Made by a program: the position numbers and the translations under genes. 64,000 bases of DNA. Origin: Mesostigma viride. Lineage: Eukaryota > Streptophyta > Mesostigmatophyceae > Mesostigmatales > Mesostigmataceae. Below the pieces are notes generated by a model. The model worked only from the letters and a program-made list of their open reading frames with translations. It had not been told where the DNA came from and made no database searches. The stretch covers positions 2,617,692 through 2,681,691 of the forward strand of contig RPFO01000310.1 of NCBI GenBank assembly GCA_009746045.1, written 5' to 3'. Positions 48,701 to 61,201 of this stretch are shown in pieces; position 1 is the first letter of the stretch; each line of letters opens with the position of its first letter.

Positions 48701-51700
48701 TTTATGATGATTGTGTGCAGACCGTCTCCCTGGAGCCGGGCTACGTGGGCTCCAAGTCGCGCGAGTTTGTCGCAGGGGGCCTCGCGGGCCAGCTGCTGCT
48801 CAACTCGCAGGGCTGGATGGGCCGCCGCAACCGCGTGCTGCACGCGGGGGAGGGGCCCGTGCACGCAACCAAGTGGCACGGCCGGTTTATCACGTGGGCG
48901 AACGACGCGGGTGTGAAGGTGGGTACGAGGCTAGTACGTGACACCGCTAGTGATTATTATATCATTTGTTCTGAGGATGTGGCGGGAGGACCTGTGGTGG
49001 TGGCTCGGACGGCTCGTCAGATGGACCAACAACTCAGGTGGAAAGTCAGTCAGTACTCAGTTCATCAGTTTATTCCCACGCGGTTTGTCCGACAGAGATC
49101 TTAATAAGTGGATATCAATAGCGTAGTAGGTGTATATTTATAGTATAATGGGTGGATATACATAGTGGAGACAGGGATGTTAATCAGTGGGTGTTAATAC
49201 TACAATGACGGGATGTTCATAGGGGAGCCAATGGCTGGTCCTACCGTACGCGTCAAGGTGGGTGGAGAGGTAGAGTCGTGCTTTCGTTGTTGTACTGTAT
49301 GATAAGCAGTGTGTGGAATCAACAAACGTGAAAGGGTCTCGATCGGAGCCTTAAGCGCATAGTTAGATTAGCCTTTGGATTTTAGCAGTAGCGCCGGTCA
49401 GAAATATGGGCATGGATGTCTCAGTATATATTCACCGAGCTCAATTACAGTAATAACGTACTACTGCGCCTTTAGACTGCTTTTCGGCAAGCCCACAAAT
49501 GTGCAGCCCACCACAACGGTCTAGTGTAGGTTTCTAAGCGCCACACCAGGGACTGAGCGGCAATTATGTGGCATTGATGGTCCGCATCACTGTGCATGGC
49601 ACTGTATAGATGCTGTTGCTGGTGGTATAAAAAAAAAATGGCGGACTTCCCAACTAATGGGCTTGTTGACCTGGAGGTACTCTGCGGACATTTATAAGGG
49701 TGGCGACCTTGTACTTATTGTAAGCCTTTTTTGAACATTGATAAAAGTGGCGGCCTTGTACTTAAATGTTCACTTTCTTTAATACTAATGATTTGTCGTC
49801 ATATTTTCATTCGCTGCTACTGGACGATCTGCTTATTACTTTTAACAATCCTAAGGACTTCTATTAACGATAATCTGGTTTATCTTACTGCTGACCATTG
49901 CCAGACTGTAGGAGGCTGGGAGGGTCAAAATTAGCTTGTTTGGGGACAACCCCCTCTGTAAAGGAGTTTGCTTGGGGGGCTATTGTTCCTGTGTTGTCGG
50001 TCCCTGGACGCCAGCGTCCAATAGAAGTAAACAAGGACTTCTTTAAGGCGGCCAGGGTCCCACAAGATGGAGGGTACCCCTTCTCCAGAAAAGGTATCGC
50101 CCCAAGAGAAGCCTCAGAGTAGTAGATGGGCAAGGCCTTACCCGCACTTGCATATTATTCTACTGCTCCAGGATCCCACCCACATGCTGCCACATGGCGG
50201 CACTACACTGCATGCCCAACTCCACTTGGCCCACCGCGTTGACATCTGCCCCCCAGATCTATGATGCGGTGGCAAGCCAACGGCTAGCGTACATCGACAG
50301 GCCGCGGGGAAGGTACGTGTGATGGCATTACTGCGTAGCAGTCAGTTCAAGAAGTATACTACTATAAGCGCTAACGTCAACAAAGGTTATACTTTCTGGC
50401 ACTTGGTGTGGTGCCCTGTTTGAGCCCTGCATGAACTCACGGGCAGATTTGCTCGAAAGGGGGTGACCTCGTTTCCAAAGCATGAGATTGACAGTGAAGA
50501 TGAACATGGCAGTCTTCATGAAGTCATTTGGGCAGCGTCGTTGAAGGATGGCTTCTGGATGCACTTTGTAGCAGAAAAAAAGTGTAAGTTGTGAGTCTAG
50601 TTTTCCTCCTTTGCGTCTCAACATTAATAAGAATGCCTTTTATCGGAGATTACGGGTCAACAGGACATCTTTTCTATGTAGTTTTTGTTAGATTTTTCAA
50701 GTTGCCGAGTATGCACGCAATTTGTGTTTGTGGAGTGACAGAAACGGATATGAATCGCCTATACTTCTATCAGTAACTATGAATAGTTCTCCTGAGTGCC
50801 ACAAGGTTAGAACTGCCATGCCATCTGTAGTGCAGTGCAGTGCCACAGTATGACATGGCGTCATTTTGCTGCGCCTTGCTGTTGCTGTGTGTTCTTGTGG
50901 GCAGCCCCCGCGCGGACTTGTACAAACCACACATTGAGTGGGATGGTGACATGACCGTCATCATCGGATGGGCCGACTGCGTAAAGGTATGGGCCACGGT
51001 CACTGTAGGGTTTATGGTCGTATCGCTTCCGCGTAATGGCAGTTGGTCCTGGTGTGAGGGTATCCTTCTTAATGGCAAGAGTATTGGATGACAGTGCAGG
51101 TTCGCACGGCAAACATGCTGGGAAGTGCATGGATTACAGTTGGCTTGTTTGCATCGCCCTCGTAACTGTTATATTACCAAGTCTGTAGCGCTTGGCAAGG
51201 CAGGAATCTTTTATGCGTGGCTGTAGGCTAGTTTGCCCCTACTCTGTATTCGCTTTTTTGTTTCTTAGTGCCGCAGCTTGGCAAGGTGGTGTGGCTGAGG
51301 ACATCTGACGTCGTTTGCCTGTTACGTTTTGTAGCCCCTTTTCTGAGTGAGGCTTGTGGTCTGGCTGACCATCTACACTTGCGGTAGAAAAAACTGTGGG
51401 ACCCAGGCGCAAGCCAGGCATATCTGAGGTGATTGGCACGCAGTTGGTATGTGAGGATGAGGGTCTACTCATTACAGTGCCCATCCACTCTTAACAGTGC
51501 ACATGTGATTAGCGGTGGCCAGGCCCGTTTACTCTTACGGTTCATATGCGCCACGTGGTGACTTATGCTCCAGGTGGCGGTCGTACGGCCCAGGAGCCAC
51601 CACGCCCACGGGTACGAGAACGGGTCGGAGGCGGCTGCCACAGTGACGTCGGGCGCGATCCCTTTTGTAGGCCTCTCGGCTCCCGTCAGCCGCTCCTTCT

Positions 51701-54700
51701 ACGTGGAGGTGGTCGCCATCTTCCAAACGGAGTACTTCATCGCTGGCATCGCGCCCTATGGTATGGAGGGAGGCTTCCGTTTTGTTTTGTTTTGTTTTGT
51801 TTTGGGGGGGGGAGGGGAGGGGTGTTTCCTGCTTATTTATGTATATAAGCTTATATATACATACTACCTCCGGGCCATTAAAATATCTACGAGGGTGGGC
51901 CATTAAAATATCTACATATTGGACACTGTGTATGAGGCACTACCACGGTAATTTATGTGGGAATTTTTCAAAGCCCTTCCATGTCCTCATACCTAGAGAT
52001 GTATAGCAAAGACCTATGAAAAAAAATCTGGGTTTGGACTCTGAAGTTAGAGGCACCACAAAAAGACACCTAGGGGGGTCACCTGGCCCTTGGCTAATTT
52101 TGGCGCACATGCCCGCGTTAAATTAGTGCAAATGAGAGATAGGAACCACGTGTGGGATTTGACATCACATCCATGCTGGTGGCACACTTGGGTATGAGCC
52201 CACCAATTTGGGGCCCAATCGCAAAGCGTTTGGGCACATAAAACTGCCATGGTGCACATGGGTATTTTTCAGGGACATTTCAGTTACATTTTTTATTCAC
52301 ACTTTCAGTTACATGCAGGCTTATAACTTCTTTAAATGAACAGGTCTTTGAGAGCCCTCTTATTGTAGCATCCCCAGACTTGTGTACAAGAGAGTGGCAC
52401 CTCTAAAGCCACAGTTAGGGACCATTAACCCATGACTGGCGTAAATAATGCCTACAAAATCATCACAAAAAAGGACCTTCCCATGCCCTACAAACTTGAA
52501 AATCTGTGCAATACATTCCTTAAATGGCAATGGGAGAGGCTGCCACACTCAAAATTGGTGCAATACAATGTAGAGAGTCTAAATCCCAGCACCCAGCATG
52601 TGGGCCTGCAGTTTACTAGGAGAGAGGATGCACGCATGGGCATGCCCATTTCATGCCACCAAACATCAACCATACCACCTGTGACAAGCGTATGGTTCAA
52701 AAAACTGGGCAAAACCACTTCAACCTTAAAGTGGCGGCATATCATTACTAATGACAATTAAACCGGTGCTGAAGGCTGCAAAACCAGTGCTAAAGAAGCA
52801 CGCTTGGCATGTAAATGAATGCAAACTGTCCTATTGCAAGGCCTTTAGTCACCTTATACGCTAGTGCCGCTTTCTTGCACCCCATTAGAACCTTGCATCT
52901 GCCTTTATAGTGGTATAAAGCAGTGGTGTCGCACACTGTAGTAATTGCTTGTGTAAATGCTGCCTAGCCAATACTAAGAAACCCATCCAACGTTTTTACC
53001 TTCACATGCTGAGAATTTACCTATGGGAAAGTGGGCAGAGGCAAGAGGAAAAGAGTACTAACTTGCTTCCCTGGGCTGCCTTGCTGGCATCTTGCCAACA
53101 GCATTCTTAAAAAGGGCTATCTGGTTGCTAAAATTGCATGCATTCTCACACGAACAAGAAAATACTGACAAATTTACTGCAGCATTTTTACAAAACAATT
53201 GCTCATTTTCTAACGTGATCCAGGACCCTATACTTCCAGCACCTGTTCATCCATCAGAACTCCACACCTTTTCCACTTTTTGCAGTGTTGCCAAAGGTTA
53301 GTAAGATAACCGCATGTCATTCTCCCCTTCTTGGCGCTGTCTACCATGTTTGAGAAGCGCATACCTTTCAGCGATGTGCCGTTTAGGAAGCCGGCCAGCG
53401 TCCGCAGTTTCCGCTGCCATTTTCACACGCAATATCTGCACTGTCGCGTCGAAATCGTTTTATAGTTGCGAAATGACGAGAATACCGATCCCACGCACCG
53501 GCAGCTGCGTTTCTAGCTCAACCATGGCATCGTATGCCTGTCCGCTGAGGTCCCAGCAGCTCTCGGGCTCGCAGCAGCGACCTTGCACTATCTGACCACC
53601 GACTTACTCCTCCGCAGGCAGCCATTTCCCGCCCAGTAAGTTTAAATGCATTGCTAAGGAAAACCCATATCGTAGAACATCTTATTTCGCAATAAAAACT
53701 GCGGAATAAAACATGACGCTCAGCAGGCCGCTGCTGCGAAAATCAAGCAAGTACTCAGGTATAACCAACCATTAAAAAAAGAACCGCTGCGCCCCCCCAA
53801 ACCAGACCAGTTTTCAGGCGCGAACATGTTTCATCATAAACAAGTATTCTACTAACTCAGCATCGCGTTTAACGCTGGCAAGCATGAACTCCATAGCCAG
53901 CCCATCGCCAAATTCGCTTTTTTATGGCCGAACCGCATTCCTCGTCATTTTCGTGAATTTCCTGGTCTGACCGACCTACCCCGAGCATCCGAGATCCGGT
54001 ACGACCTACTTGGACCAACCGAATTCTCTGGACGGACAAAATCCTCCGATTTCTCATTTGCGTTAATTTACCACAGACACCCCTAAAACACACTTTTTTG
54101 CCACGAGTTTTCTGAGGTACTTTTCAAGGTACTCCCAATTTCTAATGCTGGCAGCCCTTGGGCCAAAAAAAGTACTTTTCCTACCCTTTAAGAATATCTA
54201 GTTTGTTGGGCCACCCATTTCCTATTTTTTTCACAGTTTCTGTTTGCCCACTATACAAATTTTGAAATTTTGGCAAAAAATGGCATTGTAGATATTTTAA
54301 TGGCCCGGAGGTAGTATAAGCTTTGCAGGGTACCTTATAGTCTATAGAACAGGATTCCAACCACCCTGCAGGGTTGGATTCCAATCTTATAGGAGCCGTG
54401 GTGTACAAGACGAGGCTGCCTGAGGGGATCAAGCGCGGTTGGGGAAGGAAGAGCGGGGGCAGCTGCCGTGCAAGAGCGGTGTCTGGGGGCGTCTTGTTGG
54501 CGGTTTCTCGGGAAATACTTTTGGAAAGTGGTACGAGAGACCGCCGCAGGTGGCTGGGACAACCGCCGTTGTTAAGTCCCGCCGGCCGCGTGGATGGCAG
54601 TTGTTAGACAAGTGATAAAGTAGATATTGGAAGTTGTGGGCCGGCTGCCGTTGGTCAGGCTGCGCGCCACCTATTTTTAGGCTCTAGCACAGAATGGTTG

Positions 54701-57700
54701 ACGTCGCTGGAAATCCGGCGTCACCCGGTTGTGACTTTGTTACCTGTCTGTGGGCCACTCAGCTGTCACTTGGCCTTCTGTGAGCAACAATGGTTTAGGA
54801 TTGCCCATATGTAATTTTTTAACCATCAACCCAACCTATCTCCGCTGTCACTTGGTTTTCTGTGAGCAACAATGGTTTAGGATTGCCCATAGGTAATTTT
54901 TTAACCATCAACCCAACCTATCTCAGCTGTCACTTGGTTTTCTGTGAGCAAGAATGGTTTAGGATTGCCCATATGTAATTTTTTAACCATCAACCCGACC
55001 TATCTCCGCTGTCACTTGGTTTTCTGTGAGCAACAATGGTTTAGGATTGCCCATATGTAATTTTTTAACCATCAACCCAACCTATCTCCGCTGTCACTTG
55101 GTTTTCTGTGAGCAACAATGGTTTAGGATTGCCCATATGTAATTTTTTAACCATCAACCCAACCTATCTCCGCTGTCACTTGGTTTTCTGTGAGCAACAA
55201 TGGTTTAGGATTGCCCGTATGTAATTTTTTAACCATCAACCCAACCTATCTCCGCTGTCACTTGGTTTTCTGTGAGCAACAATGGTTTAGGATTGCCCCA
55301 TATGTAATTTTTTAACCATCAACCCAACCTATCTCAGCTGTCACTTGGTTTTCTGTGACCAACAATGGTTTAGGATTGCCCATATGTAATTTTTTAACCA
55401 TCAACCCAACCTATCTCCGCTGTCACTTGGTTTTCTGTGAGCAACAATGGTTTAGGATTGCCCGTATGTAATTTTTTAACCATCAACCCAACCTATCTCA
55501 GCTGTCACTTGGTGTTCTGTGAGCAACAATGGTTTAGGATTGCCCATATGTAATTTTTTAACCATCAACCCAACCTATCTCAGCCCGACCTCGGGTCATG
55601 ACCGGCCCAAATGGGTGTGTTCTGCGGTACTGACGTCACTCCGTCTGTGGCGCCTGTACTCCTCCCATGATTTGCAGGGGATCTTCTCCTTATACTGGCG
55701 TATGTCCCCCCACAGAGCCAAAATGACGCGAACGCGGCTGGCGATGGCGAGAAAGCCCACGACGTGCACGCTGCTGGCGCCACGCACGGGGCATCACGGC
55801 AGCAAGCGCTCACCATGAACCGGTTGAGCAGGCGCATGCAGAACGCGGAGAGGCCTGAGGTATGCTTCGAGGCCGCGCTGTGCTAGCATCAGCCGCTGTG
55901 ATGCCAGCATCAACATTAGCGGCTGCTATTGTTAGTTTGAGCAGCCAAAATTTGGTGCACGCAAAATGCAGAGAGGCCTGAGGTGTGTGTTGATGCAGCT
56001 ATCGCAGCGATGTGGTAGCGGTAGCAGCTGTCTCGCTCCCGTGGGCAAATGCAGATTGAAGCCCAAGATATGGCAGCCCCCATAGTGGATCGAACGGACA
56101 TCCTGTACAGATTGGATTTAGCAAGCAGGATGCATACTATGTGCATGGAATAATGTCAATACAAATTTAAGAGAAGTGGCCAGGGGATTCAATTCACAAA
56201 GTGCATTTTGAAGTAAGTTTTACGTTCTGGGCTGCAGGATTTCGGGCGGGTTCTCTTCCAGAAAAACAAGCCAGTTAAACCCTTAACCCTAAACTCGAGT
56301 CTAGGTTAGTGTAGCGCACCCTTCCCAACTCAGTGTGCACGTGTAGCATTATGGCAACGGATAGAGCATGTGCTTAGTTGTGGCAGGAAAGAAAGTATGC
56401 GGGTAATTTCTTCGGGTATATGACTGCAGGTAGCCCATGAGAATAGATCACCTTTAAATATTCGTTGGCAGATGTGGTGCCAGCGTGTTTTCCCTTAGTG
56501 AACGCAGCATTTTTCCTTAGTAAACGCAGCATTTTCCCTTAGTAAACGCAGCATTTTTCCTTAGTAAACGCAGCATTTTCCCTTGGTAAACGCAGCATTT
56601 TTCCTTGGTAAACGCAGCATTTTTCCTTAGTAAACGCAGCATTTTTCCTTAGTAAACGCAGCATTTTCCCTTTGTAAACGCAGCATTTTTCCTTAGTAAA
56701 CGCAGCATTTTTCCTTAGTAAACGCAGCATTTTTCCTTGGTAAACGCAGCATTTTTCCTTTGTAAACGCAGCATTTTTCCTTTGTAAACGCAGCATTTTC
56801 CCTTGGTAAACGCAGCATTTTTCCTTAGTAATTGACACTGGCTGTTTTTCTCCTCTGGCCCTAAGGAGATGCAAGGCATCCTACACGCATCTTCTCTTCC
56901 GGAGAACTTGAATAGTTTTGCAGTGCCCCCGCGTGGGTGTTTTGTTGACATAGGCACATCTCTATAGCGTTGCTAAAGTGGCGTTTTTGCCATGGCTGAT
57001 TTTTTCAATCCTTGCTGATGTGCTGCTATCATTATGACAGGTCTATCTAAAGTCTTACTGATGTGCAGCTGTTGTTACAGTATGGAAGGTCTATCTTAAA
57101 TCTTGCTGATGTGCCGTGGATGCCTGAACAGATCCGGCTGGTGACGAGGGAGAACAAAGAGCTCGCGTTGGATGCACTCACCATCCACGGCTACGAGCAC
57201 TTCCAGGTACGTTACCGGTCCACTCACCACGACTGTCACCTCTACCTCCCACACCTACAATATTACCATGCACGGCTACAAACTCTTCCAGGTACGTTAC
57301 CGGTCCCCTTACCATCACTGCTCAAGTAATGGCTCCCGCATCTAGCCGTGCATCGTTACGGCTGCAAGCATTTCATAGTAAACTGCCAGCTGCCCGGCCA
57401 TGGACCAGGGCTCCCTGGCCCTCCTTTGACCACGCATTGTCCCCCATGTACGCGTTAGGGGGCAGCTTCCCCGACTTATCTTCCATAGCCGCTCTCCTCC
57501 ATTTCCCTTCGCTCAATCCTCCCGTGTGCCCTCCCCCTGCCCCCCCGCCTGCCTGCCCGCGCGCTCTCCCACCTACTTCCCTGACCTCCCATTCATCCCT
57601 CCATTCAATCTTCTTCCCTGACGCCCCCCCCTCCCCCTCTTGGCCCACTCTTTATCAGCGCCGTTGGATGAAATAGGACTATGTAAAAACCCAAGCTTGG

Positions 57701-60700
57701 ACCAAGTTGAAGTGGCCGGCGGGCTGCACTGTTTATGGGGTGGGATTTTATCTGGCACTTGCTGCCTACGTGCTATGACTGCACACTGCAATCATCTGTG
57801 AAGAGTCACTGTCACTAACGCTTTAAAACTGAGCCCCTGTGGGCAGCTAATAGCGGCACGTGATTGTCACAGTGATAACGTAAATTCTCATCGTACATCA
57901 TATCCCAACATTTAGCAGGGACGCCACGTCCTCCCAGTTTCTGGCATCCTCCCAGTTTCTTCTGCTTCTTTGGCAGGCCCCTCTACCCCTTCAGACACTT
58001 CTCAGGATTGGATCTTCGTTATGATTTTCGTTATCATCAACACCATAATCTGTCCCTCTCTCCAACATCATAACGACTTACAAGTATGACTTTCGTCAAA
58101 CCCTTTTTCTATGCCCTATCGGCATGTTTGGCCAGGCCAATGACTACCGGCTGGTCTGTGCGCCACCTGTGGAAGTGGGGAACCACAGCAAGCCGCCCAG
58201 AGAGGGAAAAGGGGGCGCCGGCCGCCACCAAATCTGCAAGTTCCCTGCAGGCGAGGAGCCCCTGTATTATATCGCCTCCCCCAAGGTCAGTGGGGCAGAT
58301 GCTTGTAATCGGCTCTATGCCACTTTCACGTCCCATGCTGGCCACCCATTTTCACTGCACTCCTTACATCAGTGTAGTAGTATATCTTTAATCCATTTCA
58401 CTACTAGGGCATGCAACCCGTGCCACTGGGTTAGATCATGCCGGGTGTGGCACCGCTGCACCCCGCGCGATGGCATGCTATCCATGGCCCCATCCCCTCT
58501 GCCATCAACCATGTTTCCATCCACCTCCCCATCCATGGCCCCATCCCCTCTACCATCAACCATGGCTCCATCCACCTCCCCATCCATGGCCCCATCCCCT
58601 CTACCATCAACCATGGCTCCATCCACCTCCCCATCCATGGCCCCATCCCCTCTACCATCAACCATGGCTCCATCCACCTCCCCATCCATGGCCCCATCCC
58701 CTCTACCATCAACCATGGCTCCATCCACCTCCCCATCCATGGCCCCATCCCCTCTACCATCAACCATGGCTCCATCCACCTCCCCATCCATGGCCCCATC
58801 CCCTCTGCCATCAAGCATGTTTCCATCCACCTCCCCATCCATGGCCCCATCCCCTCTACCATCAACCATGGCTCCATCCACCTCCCCATCCGTGGCCCCA
58901 TCCCCTCTACCATCAACCATGTTTCCATCCACCTCCCCATCCATGGCCCCATCCCCTCTACCATCAACCATGTTTCCATCCACCTCCCCATCCATGGCCC
59001 CATCCCCTCTACCATCAACCATGGCTCCATCCACCTCCCCATCCATGGCCCCATCCCCTCTACCATCAACCATGTTTCCATCCACCTCCCCATCCATGGC
59101 CCCATCCCCTCTGCCATCAAGCATGTTTCCATCCACCTCCCCATCCATGGCCCCATCCCCTCTACCATCAACCATGGCTCCATCCACCTCCCCATCCGTG
59201 GCCCCATCCCTCTACCATCAACCATGTTTCCATCCACCTCCCCATCCATGGCCCCATCCCCTCTACCATCAACCATGTTTCCATCCACCTCCCCATCCAT
59301 GGCCCCATCCCCTCTACCATCAACCATGGCTCCATCCACCTCCCCATCCATGGCCCCATCCCCTCTACCATCAACCATGGCTCCATCCACCTCCCCATCC
59401 ATGGCCCCATCCCCTCTGCCATCAAGCATGTTTCCATCCACCTCCCCATCCATGGCCCCATCCCCTCTACCATCAACCATGGCTCCATCCACCTCCCCAT
59501 CCGTGGCCCCATCCCCTCTACCATCAACCATGTTTCCATCCACCTCCCCATCCATGGCCCCATCCCCTCTACCATCAACCATGTTTCCATCCACCTCCCC
59601 ATCCATGGCCCCATCCCCTCTACCATCAACCATGGCTCCATCCACCTCCCCATCCATGGCCCCATCCCCTCTACCATCAACCTGCGTGGTTCCATCCACC
59701 ATGCCGGGTGTGGCACCGCTGTACCCCGCCGGGTGTCATCGCCTCGGGATCATGCATACTATCTCATTTTTTGTTGGTGTTTTTATGCTCTAGACTATCA
59801 TGACTCCATTCACAATCAGCGCATGTAACCCATGCCATCAGATCATGTCGGTTTTGAACCTTTTCATAAGTATCCGCCTTCTCAAACCTGAAAAGGAGTT
59901 CTGGATTTGTGGATCTGAGGGCTGGCTGCCCAGTTCAAGGAGCCCTGTTTGCATCGGGCTGCAACGAATGCAGGGTTCAGGGCTGTGGGCGAACCAGGGT
60001 GCTTGGTAAGGGGTTTGAGCCTGGGAAATGCTGCCAGGCCTCGATACTGGCAGGCCTTGGCGAAATGTGACAAATGGGATGTGACAGTTTTTTGCATGGA
60101 CGATCAGCAAATAATTGTATGCCACTATCTGCTGCGCTATCTATCTGCTGCAATAGTATAATCGGCCTGTACAATCGGCACTACGAGAAAGATGGATGGA
60201 GACATGACTAGCTCCAATACCTCCATTGTCCCCTCTGTCTTTGCTGATGCATTCCTGTTCCTCCTTATCTCTCTGCTGGTCGGGTGGATGACTTGTCCGG
60301 ACGCATTCCTGTTCCTTATCCCTCTGCTGGTCGGGTGGATGATTTGCCCTGGGGTGCAGGACTTGGTGGTGGCAAAACCTCGCGACGCGGATGACCACAT
60401 CGCCTGGTTACTCGAAGTACGTGCTGGTGATGTGAACAACTAGTATATAGCTATTAATCGTGAGGCCGCTGCTAGTCGCGGTCTCCCTATTCCTCCCTGC
60501 ATGTCATTTTCGAGAACAAGCAAAAGGTTTGTTTGTAAAAGTGAGGGGTATTTTAATCGCAGGCATCAGGAAAAAATAAAAAGCTTGTAAAAGCGAGGGT
60601 CCCCTTATGGGTTTTTGGCTAATTGCTACCCAAAGAGGTATCTCTTCTCGTTTCTGTTCTGTTAGGATCAATGCAAATGTCTGTTGGCGGCCTTTCAAAT

Positions 60701-61170
60701 GCTTGCCAATGGGTTTCTTGGTTGGGATGCAACTGCGCTTGCCACAGTTCTTCCCCACCCAGGAGAAAATATGGTGCCAAGTTTTATCCTGGGTGGGACA
60801 GGCAGTGGTCATGGAGCCGCTGAATGGCCCTTGATTCGTTGCCATTGGCTGACATCTGTCTGCCAAGCTGACAATCATTTACTGTATGGCCACTATCCAT
60901 GGCTGCTATCTTTCTCGAGGTAGACTGATTTGGAAGAGCTCTTGAGTGGTGCGCTTTTGTGTGGTGCGTGGCTGAGGCATCTCCAGCATAAGAAGTTTGA
61001 GCAAGCGCTGGAGGCGGCAGAGGACTGCGACATGAGCGCGGGCCTGCAGGAGGCGACACTGCAGGAGGTGCGCGCACATATGGCTCTCTTTTTTCCCCCC
61101 CCCTCCGCTCCCTGTGTGTGTGTCCGTGTATGTGTTGGCGGCTCTCGCACTCGCTCTCTTCCCCCCCCCT

Positions 61171-61201
<31 letters not shown>

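Noticed and set aside
52432-52761. A 109-codon frame inside the TIR element as a possible transposase
   Set aside because: I could not find a DDE/D signature or helix-turn-helix in either strand, and the flanking frames are broken.
58124-59828. Proline/serine- or aspartate-rich repeat proteins of up to 559 codons
   Set aside because: The 51-bp array is open in several frames on both strands, a one-base deletion shifts the frame midway, and VPS41 exons 58136-58285 and 60360-60416 join in phase across it.
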